36,799 nucleotides of DNA from positions 1 to 36,799 of the IMG/VR virus record IMGVR_UViG_3300042905_003071; one strand, written 5' to 3'. Positions within the stretch are counted from its first letter, which is position 1; every line of letters begins with the position of its first letter. The DNA is from a virus. Positions 14,117-19,880 of this stretch are shown here, piece by piece. Position numbers and translations under genes: made by a program. Under the pieces are notes generated by a model. The model had not been told where the DNA came from. It worked only from the letters and a program-made list of their open reading frames with translations, and did not search any database.

Positions 14117-14480
14117 AGACTGGTTCACTTCCGTCCAAGATAACACGCTCCGCAAGATGAAGCGACTAGGCTTTAGCCCCGCCGAGATTGGCGAGAAGCT
14201 GGGCAGGACGGAATACACCGTAAGGGAACGAGCGCGGACTATGGGCATCCCGTGGCAGAAAGACCTAGGCCGGTCTGACCTAGCCAACCAGTATGCAAAC
14301 GGCTTCAACAAAGACCGCGAGACCGAGGCGCGGCAACGGGCAGCAGATGAACGCTTTGTCTATGCCCTAGCCCTTGCGTTTCAACGGGGAGACCATTTGC
14401 CAGCGCCTAAGCCGGAGCCGGTCAGGACAAGGCCTGTCCCTGCCAAGCGGCCATCACTGTTTAGCATTTGGGAGGATTGA
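14103..14480 (+). CDS. Small Myb/GcrA-like DNA-binding protein (125 aa)
   Basis: Begins MRQPRDWFTSVQDNTLRKMK, then LGFSPAEIGEKLGRTEYTVR and ERARTMGIPW. This three-helix segment with a spaced Trp resembles SANT/Myb and GcrA-type HTH domains. The remainder is charged and Pro-rich and ends PSLFSIWED. It overlaps the DnaA-like gene by 14 bases. GcrA is an alphaproteobacterial cell-cycle regulator, so mimicry is conceivable, but the similarity is only at the level of the HTH pattern. Confidence 0.7.
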   Translation: MRQPRDWFTSVQDNTLRKMKRLGFSPAEIGEKLGRTEYTVRERARTMGIPWQKDLGRSDLANQYANGFNKDRETEARQRAADERFVYALALAFQRGDHLPAPKPEPVRTRPVPAKRPSLFSIWED

Positions 14481-14482
14481 GG

Positions 14483-14650
14483 ATGCGTAAGCCAAAAGGC
14501 GCATGGACACCAGAAGAAGACCGCCTTCTTAAATCCGGCTCGCTTGCCAAGCGTCCTGTCGCAGACGTGGCAGAGACGCTTAACCGGCTAGAGGAAAGCG
14601 TAATCATCCGGGCTAAGGTGATTGGCTTTCCGTTTGATGAAGCGGAATGA
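14483..14650 (+). CDS. Small SANT/Myb-like protein (55 aa)
   Basis: Begins MRKPKGAWTPEEDRLLKSGS and continues VADVAETLNRLEESVIIRAK, a single Myb/SANT-like helical repeat with the WTPEED opening. ATG 14483 has GGAGG about ten bases upstream. Probably DNA-binding and perhaps paralogous to the gene before it (shared TxxED/TxxR layout). It is the last gene before a strong hairpin. Confidence 0.68.
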   Translation: MRKPKGAWTPEEDRLLKSGSLAKRPVADVAETLNRLEESVIIRAKVIGFPFDEAE

Positions 14651-14656
14651 AAAAGA

Positions 14657-14684
14657 CCCGGCGCGGTATGGTTCACGCGCCGGG
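14657..14684 (-). terminator. Hairpin with T-run on the minus strand
   Basis: Perfect 9-bp arms CCCGGCGCG (14657-14665) and CGCGCCGGG (14676-14684) enclose a ten-base loop. On the minus strand the stem is followed at once by TCTTTTTC, a standard intrinsic terminator; on the plus strand there is no T-run. It would stop leftward transcripts coming from the late arm. Confidence 0.65.
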
Positions 14685-14717
14685 CCAGTCTAGCCACAAC
14701 AAGGGAGGGAGAACGTC

Positions 14718-15200
14718 GTGGGTGCAGCTATTCTACAGTTTCCCGTGAGAGAAGCAAATACGTTTGATGAAGCTTGGCAGGTTCGCGCTGGCCAGATGCG
14801 TAAGCGCGGAGACGGTCAGGACAAAACCCGCAAACTCTGGAACCGCCATGCCGCTAAAGTCGGTCAGGAGCGGCTTCTAGAGGCTTTGCGGGGCTATCTG
14901 AAGGAGAAGGAACCGACTTGCGGTTTCTGCGGTCTGAGCGTTTGGCTAAACGGCGAGAAATACGATCATTGGCTTCCGTCTGCGGAGGCTATAGCAAAGG
15001 TTGAGCGCCCGCCCTATCCGCAACGCCCGGCGCTGATAGCGGCCCTCGGGGAGCCGTTTGTGGTTAGCTATATCGACCCTGCAACAATACACCCGGACGG
15101 GTGGATTACGCCTGCGACGGGCTTCGCAAAGGGTAAGCTAGTCGAGAAGGCAAAAAGCCTGAAAGCGTCCGGCATCATGGGCATCCGCTCCAAGCCTTGA
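14718..15200 (+). CDS. Hypothetical 160-aa protein
   Basis: GTG 14718 is preceded by a clear GGGAGGGAG about six bases upstream. The N-terminus (MGAAILQFPVREANTFDEAW) and a basic helical stretch (RKLWNRHAAKVGQERLLEALRG) are followed by CGFCGLSVWLNGEKYDHWLPS with a Cys-x2-Cys pair. The C-terminal half is Pro/Gly-rich and unlike any family I can name. Its basic helical first half and its place after DNA-binding genes are compatible with a replication accessory role, but no motif proves it. Confidence 0.7.
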   Translation: MGAAILQFPVREANTFDEAWQVRAGQMRKRGDGQDKTRKLWNRHAAKVGQERLLEALRGYLKEKEPTCGFCGLSVWLNGEKYDHWLPSAEAIAKVERPPYPQRPALIAALGEPFVVSYIDPATIHPDGWITPATGFAKGKLVEKAKSLKASGIMGIRSKP

Positions 15201-15228
15201 CGACAAAATTTTTTGAGCGCAAAAGAGA

Positions 15229-15259
15229 GGGGCCGGTCTGTGGTGACAGTCCCGGCCCC
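15229..15259. terminator. Strong hairpin after the 160-aa gene
   Basis: Arms GGGGCCGG (15229-15236) and CCGGCCCC (15252-15259), with an inner CTGT/ACAG stem, form a GC-rich hairpin 28 bases past the 15200 stop. The plus strand continues with a weak CTTTT; the minus strand continues with CTCTCTTTTG. It may end rightward transcripts and also late leftward ones. Confidence 0.5.
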
Positions 15260-15693
15260 GTTGGGTGCTTTTGCCGAGCAGCCCGTCTAGACGGCTAGAG
15301 ATATAGCCGCATGGTCGAGCCGAAGCAAGCCTAGCGATTGATGTGTCGCCCCCGGTTTGCATGGCTCCCGTCCCCAAAGCCAAGCGATGACGACCGCGCG
15401 AACTTTGCTCTCAATCAAATGAGGGATTTCCGAGCGCCTCGAATGGCCCTGCGGCCTGAGAGGGGAACCTGACCTATCGACCCCCTACGCTGACCCGGCA
15501 AATTTTGGGTGGGGAGTGAGCTGGCCCTCATTAAAAGGCAGTCAGGCTATACGGTCGAGGCAGAAGCAGGCTCCCAACCGCGTCCTATCGGTAGATAGGG
15601 GAGTTCGCGGAAAGCGGACTATTGCCCAAAGCGTAAAAGCAGCACGCCAGCACCTAACCCCAATGTTTTTTAAGGGAAGGGTGGAGATAGGTG

Positions 15694-15721
15694 TTTACAT
15701 CCCCTAGCGTCGGTGTATGTT
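15694..15721 (+). promoter_or_regulatory. Candidate second rightward promoter (leaderless)
   Basis: TTTACA (15694-15699, five of six matches to TTGACA), a 16-base spacer and TATGTT (15716-15721) end six bases before ATG 15728. There is no Shine-Dalgarno. Two similar blocks, GTGTTTACATCCCC at 15691 and ATGTTTACCCC ending at 15727, overlap the two boxes and could be tandem regulator sites. Confidence 0.5.
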
Positions 15722-15727
15722 TACCCC

Positions 15728-15940
15728 ATGACCAGCCGCCGCACATTTAAAAACCAGTCAATGCAGCGCCTTTATGATTTGCGCCGCGAACAGCCGCCTA
15801 CCAGCCGATTTGGCGGAGGTGTTTGTGTTGCGTATTTTTCGGGCTTTGACCGTCCGGCTGCACCTTCGCGCTTCGTTCGCAACTCGCTTGCCTATGCCGC
15901 TTGGGCAGCAGGCGTTGACAATGCAAAGGCCGCTAAATGA
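15728..15940 (+). CDS. Hypothetical 70-aa protein
   Basis: Begins MTSRRTFKNQSMQRLYDLRR and later has GGGVCVAYFSGFDRPAAP. Basic at the start, aromatic in the middle, with no known family. ATG 15728 is chosen because the promoter boxes end just before it; an in-frame start five codons earlier would lie inside the -10 box. The stop overlaps the next start as ATGA. First gene of the second rightward run. Confidence 0.62.
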   Translation: MTSRRTFKNQSMQRLYDLRREQPPTSRFGGGVCVAYFSGFDRPAAPSRFVRNSLAYAAWAAGVDNAKAAK

Positions 15941-16107
15941 CCAAGCCAAACCCGATTGCAATCCGCCCTCGCCAAGGTTCCGCGCTGGAAACCGTTTGGA
16001 ACGACAACGAGCGTTCCAACAAGGCAATGGGCGACATCATCCACTCATGGGCCGAGACATTTTCGCTCATGACAAAACAGTCAGAACAAAAGGGAGAAGA
16101 CCAGTGA
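15937..16107 (+). CDS. Hypothetical 56-aa protein
   Basis: Starts MTKPNPIAIRPRQGSALETV, then a helical stretch (NKAMGDIIHSWAETFSLM). The stop overlaps the next GTG as GTGA and the start overlaps the previous stop as ATGA. Soluble, no family recognised. These tight overlaps are the main support. Confidence 0.6.
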   Translation: MTKPNPIAIRPRQGSALETVWNDNERSNKAMGDIIHSWAETFSLMTKQSEQKGEDQ

Positions 16108-16301
16108 TTGATCGTTCCGACTACGTTTGCCACCGCATGAAAGCGGCTCAGGCGACCAACCAATCCAATCGCGGGTTTGACTTCCGCCCCTCCGAAGAGC
16201 CTCACATTGCCATCCGCGCCGTGGCCGAGGTTCTTCGTCCTCGCAGCCTCATCATCTTGGCTGCAATGGCCGGGGTGATCAGCCTGTGGTGGATGACATG
16301 A
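16104..16301 (+). CDS. Small protein with C-terminal membrane segment (65 aa)
   Basis: Starts MIDRSDYVCHRMKAAQATNQ at GTG 16104. A soluble N-terminal part is followed by one hydrophobic helix near the C-terminus (LIILAAMAGVISLWWMT), so it is probably a tail-anchored inner-membrane protein. It overlaps both neighbours by four bases. Possible roles include superinfection exclusion or membrane anchoring of another early protein; neither is shown. Confidence 0.62.
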   Translation: MIDRSDYVCHRMKAAQATNQSNRGFDFRPSEEPHIAIRAVAEVLRPRSLIILAAMAGVISLWWMT

Positions 16302-16435
16302 CCCCCGACGAACTCCCCGCTGATATGGAGGGGCGGCAGGAGGAGAAGGTCCTCTGGTATAACCCGCTCTGGATTGACGTGTCTGAGATCGTAAAAGCCC
16401 GAGCCACCCTCAACCAGAAAGGTGATGAACGATGA
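16298..16435 (+). CDS. Hypothetical 45-aa protein
   Basis: Begins MTPDELPADMEGRQEEKVLW and continues YNPLWIDVSEIVKARATLNQ. Acidic first half. ATG overlaps the previous TGA and its own TGA overlaps the next ATG, the same coupling as all genes of this run. No family known. Confidence 0.58.
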   Translation: MTPDELPADMEGRQEEKVLWYNPLWIDVSEIVKARATLNQKGDER

Positions 16436-17010
16436 GTGAAAGAGATCAACCGGTATCGGCCCTCCGAACACACGTCCCCGATTTGGAGCGATTGGCTGAC
16501 AACCAAAAGCCAAAGACGCGCGACTGGACCTACCTTTGCCTGCTTCAATACGATGGAACCGACCTGTTCCAGTGGTTTGGAAAACGAAACGGCTCCTGTT
16601 TTGAGGACCAAGCGTCCGAACCGTTTCGCATCCCCGCCCGCCGCACCCCTGCACCAGAGGGGGAGGCTTGGCTTTGGGGCTGCGCTGACGGGAACGGAAT
16701 AGACCCACGGTATGTCTTCCGTGACAGGCCCACCGCCGAACAGGTTGCCGCTGATACGAATATGGTGGTCCAGCCACTCTATGCATCCCCTGTCGTTCCG
16801 GTAGGGGTGAGCAGGGAGACGCTTCTTAAGGCCGTTCGTCCGGTTCTGGACCGGCACCCAATGATCGACAGCAGCCAGTCGCACAAGCTGGACATTCAAG
16901 CCGGATGGGTGGCCGACGCCATCATCGCAGCCCTTACAGGAGAAGACGCAGCCACGCTTGGTCTTTCCGGCGAAACTCAAACCGACGCCCGCACAAGGGG
17001 GGACGCATGA
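16432..17010 (+). CDS. Hypothetical 192-aa protein
   Basis: Starts MSERDQPVSALRTHVPDLER. The middle has aromatic-rich strands (WTYLCLLQYDGTDLFQWFGK), then PRYVFRDRPTAEQVAADTNM. The C-terminal part is helical and reminiscent of phage proteins of the type AVRPVLDRHPMIDSSQSHKLDIQAG that predict nothing about chemistry. Largest gene of the second rightward run and coupled to both neighbours. Function unknown. Confidence 0.65.
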   Translation: MSERDQPVSALRTHVPDLERLADNQKPKTRDWTYLCLLQYDGTDLFQWFGKRNGSCFEDQASEPFRIPARRTPAPEGEAWLWGCADGNGIDPRYVFRDRPTAEQVAADTNMVVQPLYASPVVPVGVSRETLLKAVRPVLDRHPMIDSSQSHKLDIQAGWVADAIIAALTGEDAATLGLSGETQTDARTRGDA

Positions 17011-17204
17011 TGGTTCACTCCGCGCAAGGGCGCTCCGTCCCCACCGAGGGCCAGCCTATCAGCAACGCCCGCCTTGCGGCAGAACTTCAGGCCATCGCCC
17101 TGGCTCTCCGCATTGGAGGTTTGGACGGGCTGCGGTCGGGACGGGTCAGCCTAATTCTGGATCACCGTCGTCAAGGGTGCCAGGATCAGGGCGCAAATCC
17201 GTAG
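17007..17204 (+). CDS. Hypothetical 65-aa protein, last rightward gene
   Basis: Starts MMVHSAQGRSVPTEGQPISN, followed by a helix (ARLAAELQAIALALRIGG). ATG 17007 overlaps the previous stop as ATGA. It ends the rightward block and faces the leftward late genes; its last 59 bases are antisense to the doubtful ORF at 17146-17337. No family recognised. Confidence 0.6.
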   Translation: MMVHSAQGRSVPTEGQPISNARLAAELQAIALALRIGGLDGLRSGRVSLILDHRRQGCQDQGANP

Positions 17205-17337
17205 CCGAGCGCGGAAAAGGCCTGCCGGTGTAGGTTGCCCACCTTGCCCGCTTGGCGCTAGCCTTGCGGTTCAGGGCCTTGTTTGCTTCCATAAACAAAG
17301 CACTGGCAAAAGGCTCAAGTGTCACGGCCTGACCCAT
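17146..17337 (-). CDS. Possible 63-aa protein at the end of the late arm
   Basis: Starts MGQAVTLEPFASALFMEANK inside the end of the metallophosphoesterase gene (23-base overlap) and is otherwise the only reading of 17205-17314. The first 40 residues look protein-like, while the C-terminus is antisense to the last rightward gene. There is no good Shine-Dalgarno. Two tail-to-tail genes could both be real, so it is listed with low confidence. Confidence 0.4.
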   Translation of the reverse strand: MGQAVTLEPFASALFMEANKALNRKASAKRARWATYTGRPFPRSATDLRPDPGTLDDGDPELG

Positions 17338-18376
17338 ACTTATGCTCTAACAGGCTCATCTCCTCAAAGCACCATGATCGAACGTGACCGCCCCATATCT
17401 TTGCCAGACAAACGCCAGAGCGCCAGGTTCCACCGCCCTTGTTCGCAAAGCCTTCAATGAAGCCGTTAGGCAGGGCTGTGGCGGCTGAGTAGACGGTAGG
17501 AGTGCGGAACGGCCCAGACTTGTGTTCCGTGATCTGGGTGGCCCTGTGGTCGTCACCGTGGATGGTATCGCACATCGCCTTATTAGCGTGTTGCCCTTGG
17601 GCTAGAGGCTTGCCGCGACCATTGAACGGAATGTGCGTAAAGCCCACGCCGTCGATAAACCGATACTCGCCATACATCGACGTTCGCCAGCCCCATTGCA
17701 GGAAGGCTTCCTCGACCATGTGCGCGTGGGAAATGCCGTCCGGGTGGAGGTTGTCGTATCGCCAAGCGCGGTGTTCGTGATTACCGAGCGTGATTAGCTT
17801 GCGAGGTTTTAGCGTCCCAAGACCGCGCTGGAACTCTTTTTGCGATGCGTGAAAGCTGGCTAGTTCCTGCTCAAACGTCGGCTTTGAAAAGCCCTCAAAG
17901 GTCGCCCGGTCATTAAACGACGAAAAACAATCCATCGTCATCCAGTCGCCAACGGACACAACCCAATCGACGTTATGTTCCGCCGCAAACCGGCCTAGCC
18001 AATAGAACCGCTCTTTGTTTGGCAGGTGCGGGCTGTCGTGAGCGTCACCGATAACGCAAACCAAAACCGGATTACCGTCTGGGATAGGCTCCTTAATGTG
18101 GTCCTGCGAGACCATCGCCGGGACGCCGGGCGAGTGATGCTGATACTGGCGTGGCCGGTAAAGCGTGTCATCCGGCTCTAGCCCGTAATGAAGTTTCGCC
18201 GCCGCAATCCGCCCGTTCATCGTTCCGCGTGAGATGCCCCATGCATCAGCCGCAACCGCGACGGCACCTTGGCCCGCCCCACCCATTCCGATGGGTCGGA
18301 ATCCTTCCCTTAACTTTTCCTCAACGCGCTCAACTGTCTCAAGCGCAACTTCACGGGAAAGGGAAGGCTGGGCCAT
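17315..18376 (-). CDS. Metallophosphoesterase with N-terminal HTH
   Basis: A 353-aa protein of the calcineurin-like phosphoesterase family. The N-terminal helical part (AADAWGISRGTMNGRIAAAK, about 42-61) looks like a HTH. The catalytic domain shows GDAHDS (110-115), GDWMTMD (143-149), GNHEHR (198-203) and GDDH (274-277); Asp111, His113, Asp144, Asn199 and His200 are the expected di-metal ligands. Such phage enzymes are common at the end of late clusters, and their substrate (nucleotide, phosphoprotein or nucleic-acid end) is unknown. It lies seven bases after the Rz1 gene. Confidence 0.88.
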   Translation of the reverse strand: MAQPSLSREVALETVERVEEKLREGFRPIGMGGAGQGAVAVAADAWGISRGTMNGRIAAAKLHYGLEPDDTLYRPRQYQHHSPGVPAMVSQDHIKEPIPDGNPVLVCVIGDAHDSPHLPNKERFYWLGRFAAEHNVDWVVSVGDWMTMDCFSSFNDRATFEGFSKPTFEQELASFHASQKEFQRGLGTLKPRKLITLGNHEHRAWRYDNLHPDGISHAHMVEEAFLQWGWRTSMYGEYRFIDGVGFTHIPFNGRGKPLAQGQHANKAMCDTIHGDDHRATQITEHKSGPFRTPTVYSAATALPNGFIEGFANKGGGTWRSGVCLAKIWGGHVRSWCFEEMSLLEHKYGSGRDT

Positions 18377-18382
18377 GTCAGG

Positions 18383-18682
18383 TCACCAAAAGCGCCAGAA
18401 CGGGCGGGAAGGGGGCGTCAGCGCCCGCGTCTGGGCATCGAATGACTGGACCGCCAAATCCCTTCGACCATTACACACGGCCAGCATTAGGCCCCTAGCG
18501 TCGTGCGTGACTTCTAGGTCAGCAATGGTGGGGCTATCGGGCAGGGTCGGTAACTGGCACGGCGTCCGCGCCGCTTCCGGCAGGGTCAGGATTGGCGCAG
18601 ATTGACGGGGCGACGATGCACAACCTGTTATCAGCAGCCCGAATACGAGCCACGCGGTCAGGGTCCAAGGGCGTTTCAGCAT
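18383..18682 (-). CDS. Rz1: Rz1-like outer-membrane spanin lipoprotein
   Basis: A 99-aa protein starting MLKRPWTLTAWLVFGLLITGC. The lipobox LITG-Cys21 directs lipidation and outer-membrane anchoring; the mature part is Pro-rich at first. It starts inside the Rz gene in another frame (149-base overlap), the classic nested Rz/Rz1 layout. Together the two spanins fuse inner and outer membranes in the last step of lysis. The mature part is longer than lambda Rz1. Confidence 0.82.
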   Translation of the reverse strand: MLKRPWTLTAWLVFGLLITGCASSPRQSAPILTLPEAARTPCQLPTLPDSPTIADLEVTHDARGLMLAVCNGRRDLAVQSFDAQTRALTPPSRPFWRFW

Positions 18683-18974
18683 CGGGTGCTGTCCTCGCTT
18701 CTATTTCAGCCTGACGCGAAAGTTCGCGGATTACAACCTCTCGCGTGTGAAATGTTTGTGTCGCCGCTGCAATGTCAGCGTTACCAATAGCCTCGCGTTC
18801 CATGACGGAAACTTGGTCCGTCAATTGGTCCAATTTTCTGGCATCAATGCCAAACGGGTCGAACTTGAGGCCAAGGAAACTAGGACGAGCCAGACCGGCG
18901 AGACCGAACAGCACCACCGCAACCGCTGCAATGACGAGCCAGCCGGTCGGGGTAATGACGCGGAGATACTTCAC
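18534..18974 (-). CDS. Rz: Rz-like inner-membrane spanin
   Basis: A 146-aa protein with one N-terminal membrane segment (WLVIAAVAVVLFGLAGLA, about 12-29) and a periplasmic helical/coiled-coil part (DARKLDQLTDQVSVMEREAI, then TREVVIRELSRQAEIEA). This is the i-spanin plan: anchor plus periplasmic coiled coil. The Rz1 lipoprotein is encoded within its 3' half in another frame. It follows the endolysin gene with a four-base overlap. Confidence 0.8.
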   Translation of the reverse strand: MKYLRVITPTGWLVIAAVAVVLFGLAGLARPSFLGLKFDPFGIDARKLDQLTDQVSVMEREAIGNADIAAATQTFHTREVVIRELSRQAEIEARTAPDAETPLDPDRVARIRAADNRLCIVAPSICANPDPAGSGADAVPVTDPAR

Positions 18975-19354
18975 GGATAGCGCTTTCGGTCTAGCTCAAC
19001 GTGGGGACCGTCGCGCAAGGTTTTCCACGAACCACCCCAAACGATTGGCACCTTCAGTTCTTTTGCCGCCCGCAGGAACGCTTCCGCGACCTGACCATAA
19101 AGCGGCCAGTCCCAGCGAACCTTGCCACCAACCAGCACCGCAAAGTCGATAGCATGGCCGGTAATATGACGGCTGTTCATCGTCTGCGATGCGCCCGCCG
19201 CTTTCAGTTCACGCTGGCGAGCAACCGTCCGCAAACCCTCGGTAATGGTAAAATCATGCGGGCTATAGGTCAGGGCAAGTTCAACCACGCGCACCAGGTC
19301 GGGGTGAACGCCCTTGAGCCTAGCACGGGAACGTGAGCCAAGAACGAACGACAT
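18971..19354 (-). CDS. Endolysin, M15-type L-alanyl-D-glutamate peptidase
   Basis: A 127-aa peptidase. MSFVLGSRSRARLKGVHPDL is the standard opening of T5-endolysin-like M15 enzymes. SRHITGHAIDF (61-71) holds the zinc ligands His63 and Asp70, and DGPHVEL (115-121) the third ligand His118; TEGLRTVARQRELKAAGAS carries the conserved Arg and Gln residues. It cuts peptidoglycan cross-peptides. No signal sequence is visible, so it depends on the holin. Start ATG 19354 overlaps the holin stop by one base; the longer in-frame start is rejected. Confidence 0.9.
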   Translation of the reverse strand: MSFVLGSRSRARLKGVHPDLVRVVELALTYSPHDFTITEGLRTVARQRELKAAGASQTMNSRHITGHAIDFAVLVGGKVRWDWPLYGQVAEAFLRAAKELKVPIVWGGSWKTLRDGPHVELDRKRYP

Positions 19355-19590
19355 CAGGCAACGCCCTTCAGTTTTTCCCACGACTTGAGGCCAAGCACCG
19401 CAGCCGCAAAGGTCAGCCAAATAGCCAAGTAACCCTCATTCATCGGCTTGCCGATGGCGTGACCAAGGCCCGCTGCATACGCAACACCAAACACCGTCAC
19501 CCAGCCAGCCGTAGGGCGCCACAGACGGTCAAACGCCTGCCAAGCCCAGTGCTTGCGGATGGGGTGATCCGGCAGCGGAATGTCAGTCAT
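19354..19590 (-). CDS. Holin (3TM/GTA-type)
   Basis: A 78-aa membrane protein. A charged N-terminus ends in the motif FDRLWRPTAGWVTVFGVAYA, typical of the holins found with gene-transfer agents and alphaproteobacterial phages. A second membrane helix, YLAIWLTFAAAVLGL (about 54-68), is followed by a short Lys-rich tail. It forms inner-membrane holes that release the M15 endolysin encoded next. Overlaps the upstream gene by four bases. Confidence 0.82.
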   Translation of the reverse strand: MTDIPLPDHPIRKHWAWQAFDRLWRPTAGWVTVFGVAYAAGLGHAIGKPMNEGYLAIWLTFAAAVLGLKSWEKLKGVA

Positions 19591-19880
19591 GCCGTTGGCT
19601 TTCTGTGAACAGGCGGCGGCAACAGGCGCTCTATCAAATCCGTCAGGTGCTTAATCTGCTCTTGCAATCGAATGACCTCGTCGCGCGTATTGTCGTGGCT
19701 GGCCTCTTTGGCTTGCAGCGAGGCAACCACCGAAGCCAACGCACTGATTTGCGATGTCAGCGTGGCGAGTTGATTTGTTGTTGCCGTGCCGTTGACGCGG
19801 CCTTCAAGCCGCACAAGCCAAATGATGACAGCCACGCCAGCGAGACCAAGGGTGATGAGGGGGCCGGGTTCGAGGGTCAT
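19587..19880 (-). CDS. Membrane-anchored coiled-coil protein of the lysis cassette (97 aa)
   Basis: Starts MTLEPGPLITLGLAGVAVII at ATG 19880, one-base overlap with the tailspike stop. One N-terminal membrane segment (about 8-25), then a coiled coil (TTNQLATLTSQISALASVVA; IRLQEQIKHLTDLIERL) and a Pro-rich end. It could be a second holin, an antiholin or a spanin-like factor. Its position directly before the holin argues for lysis control; its exact role is open. Confidence 0.7.
   Translation of the reverse strand: MTLEPGPLITLGLAGVAVIIWLVRLEGRVNGTATTNQLATLTSQISALASVVASLQAKEASHDNTRDEVIRLQEQIKHLTDLIERLLPPPVHRKPTA

Larger units (their letters stand above)
15201..15727. other. Hairpin-rich non-coding region of about 530 bp
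   Basis: No convincing gene on either strand. It holds, in order: the hairpin at 15229-15259; a near-palindrome around CGTCTAGACG (15280-15296); an inverted repeat GGCTA/TAGCC (15293-15308); two adjacent small stem-loops, CCTATC-GGTA-GATAGG (15584-15599) and AGTTCGC-GGAAA-GCGGACT (15602-15620); an AT patch near 15498-15507; and a promoter at its right end. It could be an origin, a non-coding RNA, or a terminator plus regulatory region. The ORF of 63 codons at 15516-15707 lacks support. Confidence 0.6.

Noticed and set aside
15138-15383. An 81-codon leftward ORF across the hairpin at 15229-15259
   Set aside because: It is antisense to the 160-aa gene end and passes through a strong hairpin; no protein-like features.
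15260-15690. A tRNA gene or self-splicing intron
   Set aside because: I found no TpsiC-loop-like sequence with matching cloverleaf stems, and no split gene around it.
15516-15707. A 63-codon rightward ORF in the non-coding region
   Set aside because: It runs through both small stem-loops, has low-quality composition and no clear start signal, and lacks overlap with a neighbour, unlike nearly all real genes here.
12615-17204. An integrase/repressor lysogeny module in the rightward block
   Set aside because: None of the products shows tyrosine or serine recombinase motifs, and no attachment-site-like repeat was noticed; only small DNA-binding candidates are present.
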